From Natronosporangium sp035305625 (lineage in GTDB: Bacteria; Actinomycetota; Actinomycetes; Mycobacteriales; Micromonosporaceae): a stretch of DNA of 64,000 nt. The stretch spans positions 992,001-1,056,000 of the forward strand of contig CAWEKD010000005.1 in assembly GCA_963809545.1 (NCBI GenBank), given 5' to 3'. This document shows, one piece after another, positions 62,235-64,000 of the stretch; position 1 is the stretch's first letter, and each line of letters opens with the position of its first letter. The notes under the pieces are model-generated. The model was given only the letters and a program-made list of their open reading frames with translations, did no database searches and was not told the origin of the DNA. Position numbers and translations under genes: made by a program.

Positions 62235-63257
62235 TCAAGCCGGCTGTGGAGCCATCCGTTCGCTGGCGGTGCCGGCGCCGCGGACGGCCGCGTCCCGCAC
62301 CGCGGCGAGCAGGGTGTCGCCCCGGTGGTGGGGTCGCCAGCCCAGCTCTCGCTCGGCCCGGTGGGTGGACACCAACGGCACGTTCGCCAGCAGATCGAAC
62401 CAGGAGCTGTCCAGCGGTTGCAGGCGGGTCGCCGCCGTCAGCTCCATGCCGGTCCGTAGCAGCCAGGCGGGGATGGGGATCCGCCGCAGGTGGAGGGCGC
62501 GGGCGAAGTCGTCGGCCGACAGCACCGGGGGATCGGCCACGTTGTACGGGCCGGTGGCGCCGGCCTGAATGGCTAACCACACCAGTGTGGCGACGTCCTC
62601 GGCGTGGACGACTTGGGTCTTCACCGACCCGGGCAGTGGTAGCACCGGCACCCGCGTGGCCCGGTGCCGGACCAACGGGGCCAGCCGGCCCAGCAGATAG
62701 CGGGTGAGTTCCCCCGCGGCATCCGGTTGCAGCACCATCGGCGGCCGGACTCGTACCACGCGGGGGATGGCGCCGGTGTGGACCAGCTGGTCCAGCATCC
62801 GCTCCGCCGCTACCTTGTCGGCGCTGTACCAGTTGCCGGGGATGCCTTCAGTCGGCCACTCCTCCGGTACCTCCGCCGCGTGCTCCGGGTCGGGGGCGTA
62901 CGCCGCCACGGACGACAGGTGGACCAGTTGCCCGACCCGGGCGCGGGTGGCCGCGTCGATCACATGGCTCGTGCCGAGTAGATTGGTGCGCCGCTGGCCA
63001 CGCCGATGGTGGGCGCCGAGGATGTCCCAGGCCAAGTGCACCACTGCGGTGGCGTGGCGCATCAGTTCGGTCAGCGACGGGATGCAGGAGCGGTCCGCAA
63101 GGTCGCACGCCAGCCACTCGGCCCGGTCGTAGGGTGGCTGCGGGGGCGGTGGTCGGGTGGCGACCGCCCCGAGCGAGGTCACTTCGTCGTGCTCCTGCAG
63201 CAGCCGCAGCAGGGCGGTGCCGATGTTGCCGGTGGCGCCGGTGATCACGAGCCGCAT
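62235..63257 (-). CDS. NAD-dependent epimerase/dehydratase (extended SDR)
   Basis: A 340-residue SDR protein. The cofactor site is VITGATGNIGTALLRLL, with VVHLAWDILG, then SSVAAYAP and the catalytic pair in NWYSADKVAAERML (YxxxK altered to Y-S-A-D-K). The C-terminal region (VVHAEDVATLVWLAIQAG, ADDFARALHLRRIPIP) is that of nucleoside-sugar epimerase-like proteins acting on unknown substrates. ATG 63257 is the start. It lies 49 bp upstream of hen1 on the same strand and might be co-transcribed, though a functional link to RNA repair is not obvious. Confidence 0.85.
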   Translation of the reverse strand: MRLVITGATGNIGTALLRLLQEHDEVTSLGAVATRPPPPQPPYDRAEWLACDLADRSCIPSLTELMRHATAVVHLAWDILGAHHRRGQRRTNLLGTSHVIDAATRARVGQLVHLSSVAAYAPDPEHAAEVPEEWPTEGIPGNWYSADKVAAERMLDQLVHTGAIPRVVRVRPPMVLQPDAAGELTRYLLGRLAPLVRHRATRVPVLPLPGSVKTQVVHAEDVATLVWLAIQAGATGPYNVADPPVLSADDFARALHLRRIPIPAWLLRTGMELTAATRLQPLDSSWFDLLANVPLVSTHRAERELGWRPHHRGDTLLAAVRDAAVRGAGTASERMAPQPA

Positions 63258-63359
63258 GGCCGCTTCCGTGCCCCGGGCCGGCAGGATGAAACCCCGGCGC
63301 GGCATGAGGTGCGGTATGGTAGGTTTGTCGACCTGCTCCGGGACGGTACTACCTGCGAC

Positions 63360-63827
63360 ATGGCGGAAGTGGAGCGGATCATCGAGGCGCCGATCGACCA
63401 GGTGTGGGCGGTGCTCGCTGATGGCTGGAGTTACTCCGACTGGGTGGTGGGCAACACCCACGTCCGGGACGTGGACCCGCACTGGCCGGAGGTGGGGGCC
63501 AGGCTGCACCACCAGGTAGGGGCGTGGCCGCTGCTGGTGGCCGATGTTTCGGTGGTGGAGGAGGTAGATCCGCCGCGGCGGCTGGTGCTGCGGGCGCAGT
63601 TGCGGCGGCTGGGACGGGGACGGATCACGCTTGAGTTGACGCCGTTGGCGGCGGATCAGACCAAGATCACCATGGAGGAGCACTTCGAGTCCGGTCCGGC
63701 GCGGTGGCTGATGATGAAGTTCAACGATCTGGTGCTGCACCAGCGGAACGCGGAGGGGTTGCGGCGGATATCGGACCTGGCCACGCGCAGGTACGCCGCC
63801 GAACAGGTGGGTACGTCATCTGGTTGA
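63360..63827 (+). CDS. SRPBCC/START-fold (polyketide cyclase-like) protein
   Basis: A 155-residue protein with the helix-grip pattern: MAEVERIIEAPIDQVWAVL, then LEEVDPPRRL-like strand segments and MEEHFESGPARWLM near the end, finishing with a helix carrying LVLHQRNAEGLRRI. ATG 63360 is divergent from the epimerase with about 100 bp between. The fold binds small hydrophobic ligands; nothing specific can be said of the ligand. Confidence 0.8.
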   Translation: MAEVERIIEAPIDQVWAVLADGWSYSDWVVGNTHVRDVDPHWPEVGARLHHQVGAWPLLVADVSVVEEVDPPRRLVLRAQLRRLGRGRITLELTPLAADQTKITMEEHFESGPARWLMMKFNDLVLHQRNAEGLRRISDLATRRYAAEQVGTSSG

Positions 63828-63951
63828 GCTGCCAGGTTTCATCCGGTTCATGGTGGGTCGACCGCTATCGTGACATTACCTCACTGCTATTCCTTAGCTA
63901 CTCACAGTCATTGATGGTGAGCCGGGCCGGCCCGGGCGCTGGAGGCCCACC

Positions 63952-64000
63952 GTGTTCAACCCATTGGAGCAGCAGGGCATCCCGCTGGATGAGCAGATCC
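63952..64000 (+). CDS. Start of a further gene, cut by the window edge
   Basis: GTG 63952 follows CTGGAGG by 6 bp and opens VFNPLEQQGIPLDEQI before the window ends. The N-terminus resembles a group of actinobacterial proteins beginning MFNPLEKQGIPL whose function I do not know. Only 16 codons are visible. Confidence 0.55.
   Translation, partial: MFNPLEQQGIPLDEQI

Noticed and set aside
1..64000. CRISPR arrays or insertion sequences
   Set aside because: I saw no regularly spaced repeats and no transposase-like frame with terminal inverted repeats on either strand.

Overview
The window is high-GC actinobacterial DNA with GTG/TTG starts, a WhiB regulator, a chaplin, a PASTA-type class A penicillin-binding protein and a mycosin-like protease. 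Gene order from about 15.6 to 47 kb follows the Mycobacterium tuberculosis Rv3609c-Rv3683 neighbourhood as I remember it: metallophosphoesterase, ponA2, whiB4/wblA, two GET3/ArsA-type ATPases, RidA, metallo-beta-lactamase, crp, nth, TlpA, Nudix, marP, ppa, dacB, zinc protease, tilS, hpt, ftsH, folE. The three-domain chaplin and the hen1-pnkP pair suggest a filamentous actinomycete, perhaps Micromonosporaceae. That placement is inference.

Layout. 0-15 kb is a catabolic block on the + strand: a broken DUF1275 gene, an IclR regulator, an NMT1-type ABC importer, an alpha/beta hydrolase, a CaiB-type CoA-transferase, two carboxymuconolactone-decarboxylase (CMD) family proteins, an SCP2-type thiolase and a fused isobutyryl-CoA mutase (icmF). 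They look able to import an organic acid, activate it to a CoA thioester and degrade it. 15-50 kb is the conserved housekeeping island between tRNA-Pro(CGG) and tRNA-Lys(TTT). Inserted in it are a nucleotidyl cyclase/ATPase/TPR protein, an overlapping Ser/Thr kinase gene and a chaplin gene, all beside crp. 50-56.2 kb is a decayed accessory segment, all on the - strand: a substrate-binding lipoprotein, two methyltransferases that have lost their SAM-binding cores, a remnant of an ATP-grasp RiPP maturase, an XRE/TPR regulator, two small proteins and a Nudix stump. 56.2-62.2 kb is an RNA-repair operon, hen1-pnkP plus a gene for an S1-domain/coiled-coil protein of unknown function. An epimerase, a SRPBCC protein and the first codons of another gene close the window.

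About fifteen genes are broken as read by single-base indels, including normally indispensable ones (ftsH, folE). Many indels sit in short G or C runs. They cluster at 0.6-7.5, 14.8, 45.8-52, 54.6-56.2 and 60.3 kb, while 15.5-45.7 kb is clean. Local consensus error is the simplest explanation for ftsH, folE and pnkP. The large internal deletions in the 50-56 kb segment are more likely true decay. The most promising undescribed component is the S1/coiled-coil gene in the hen1-pnkP operon. The next is the cyclase-kinase pair next to crp.
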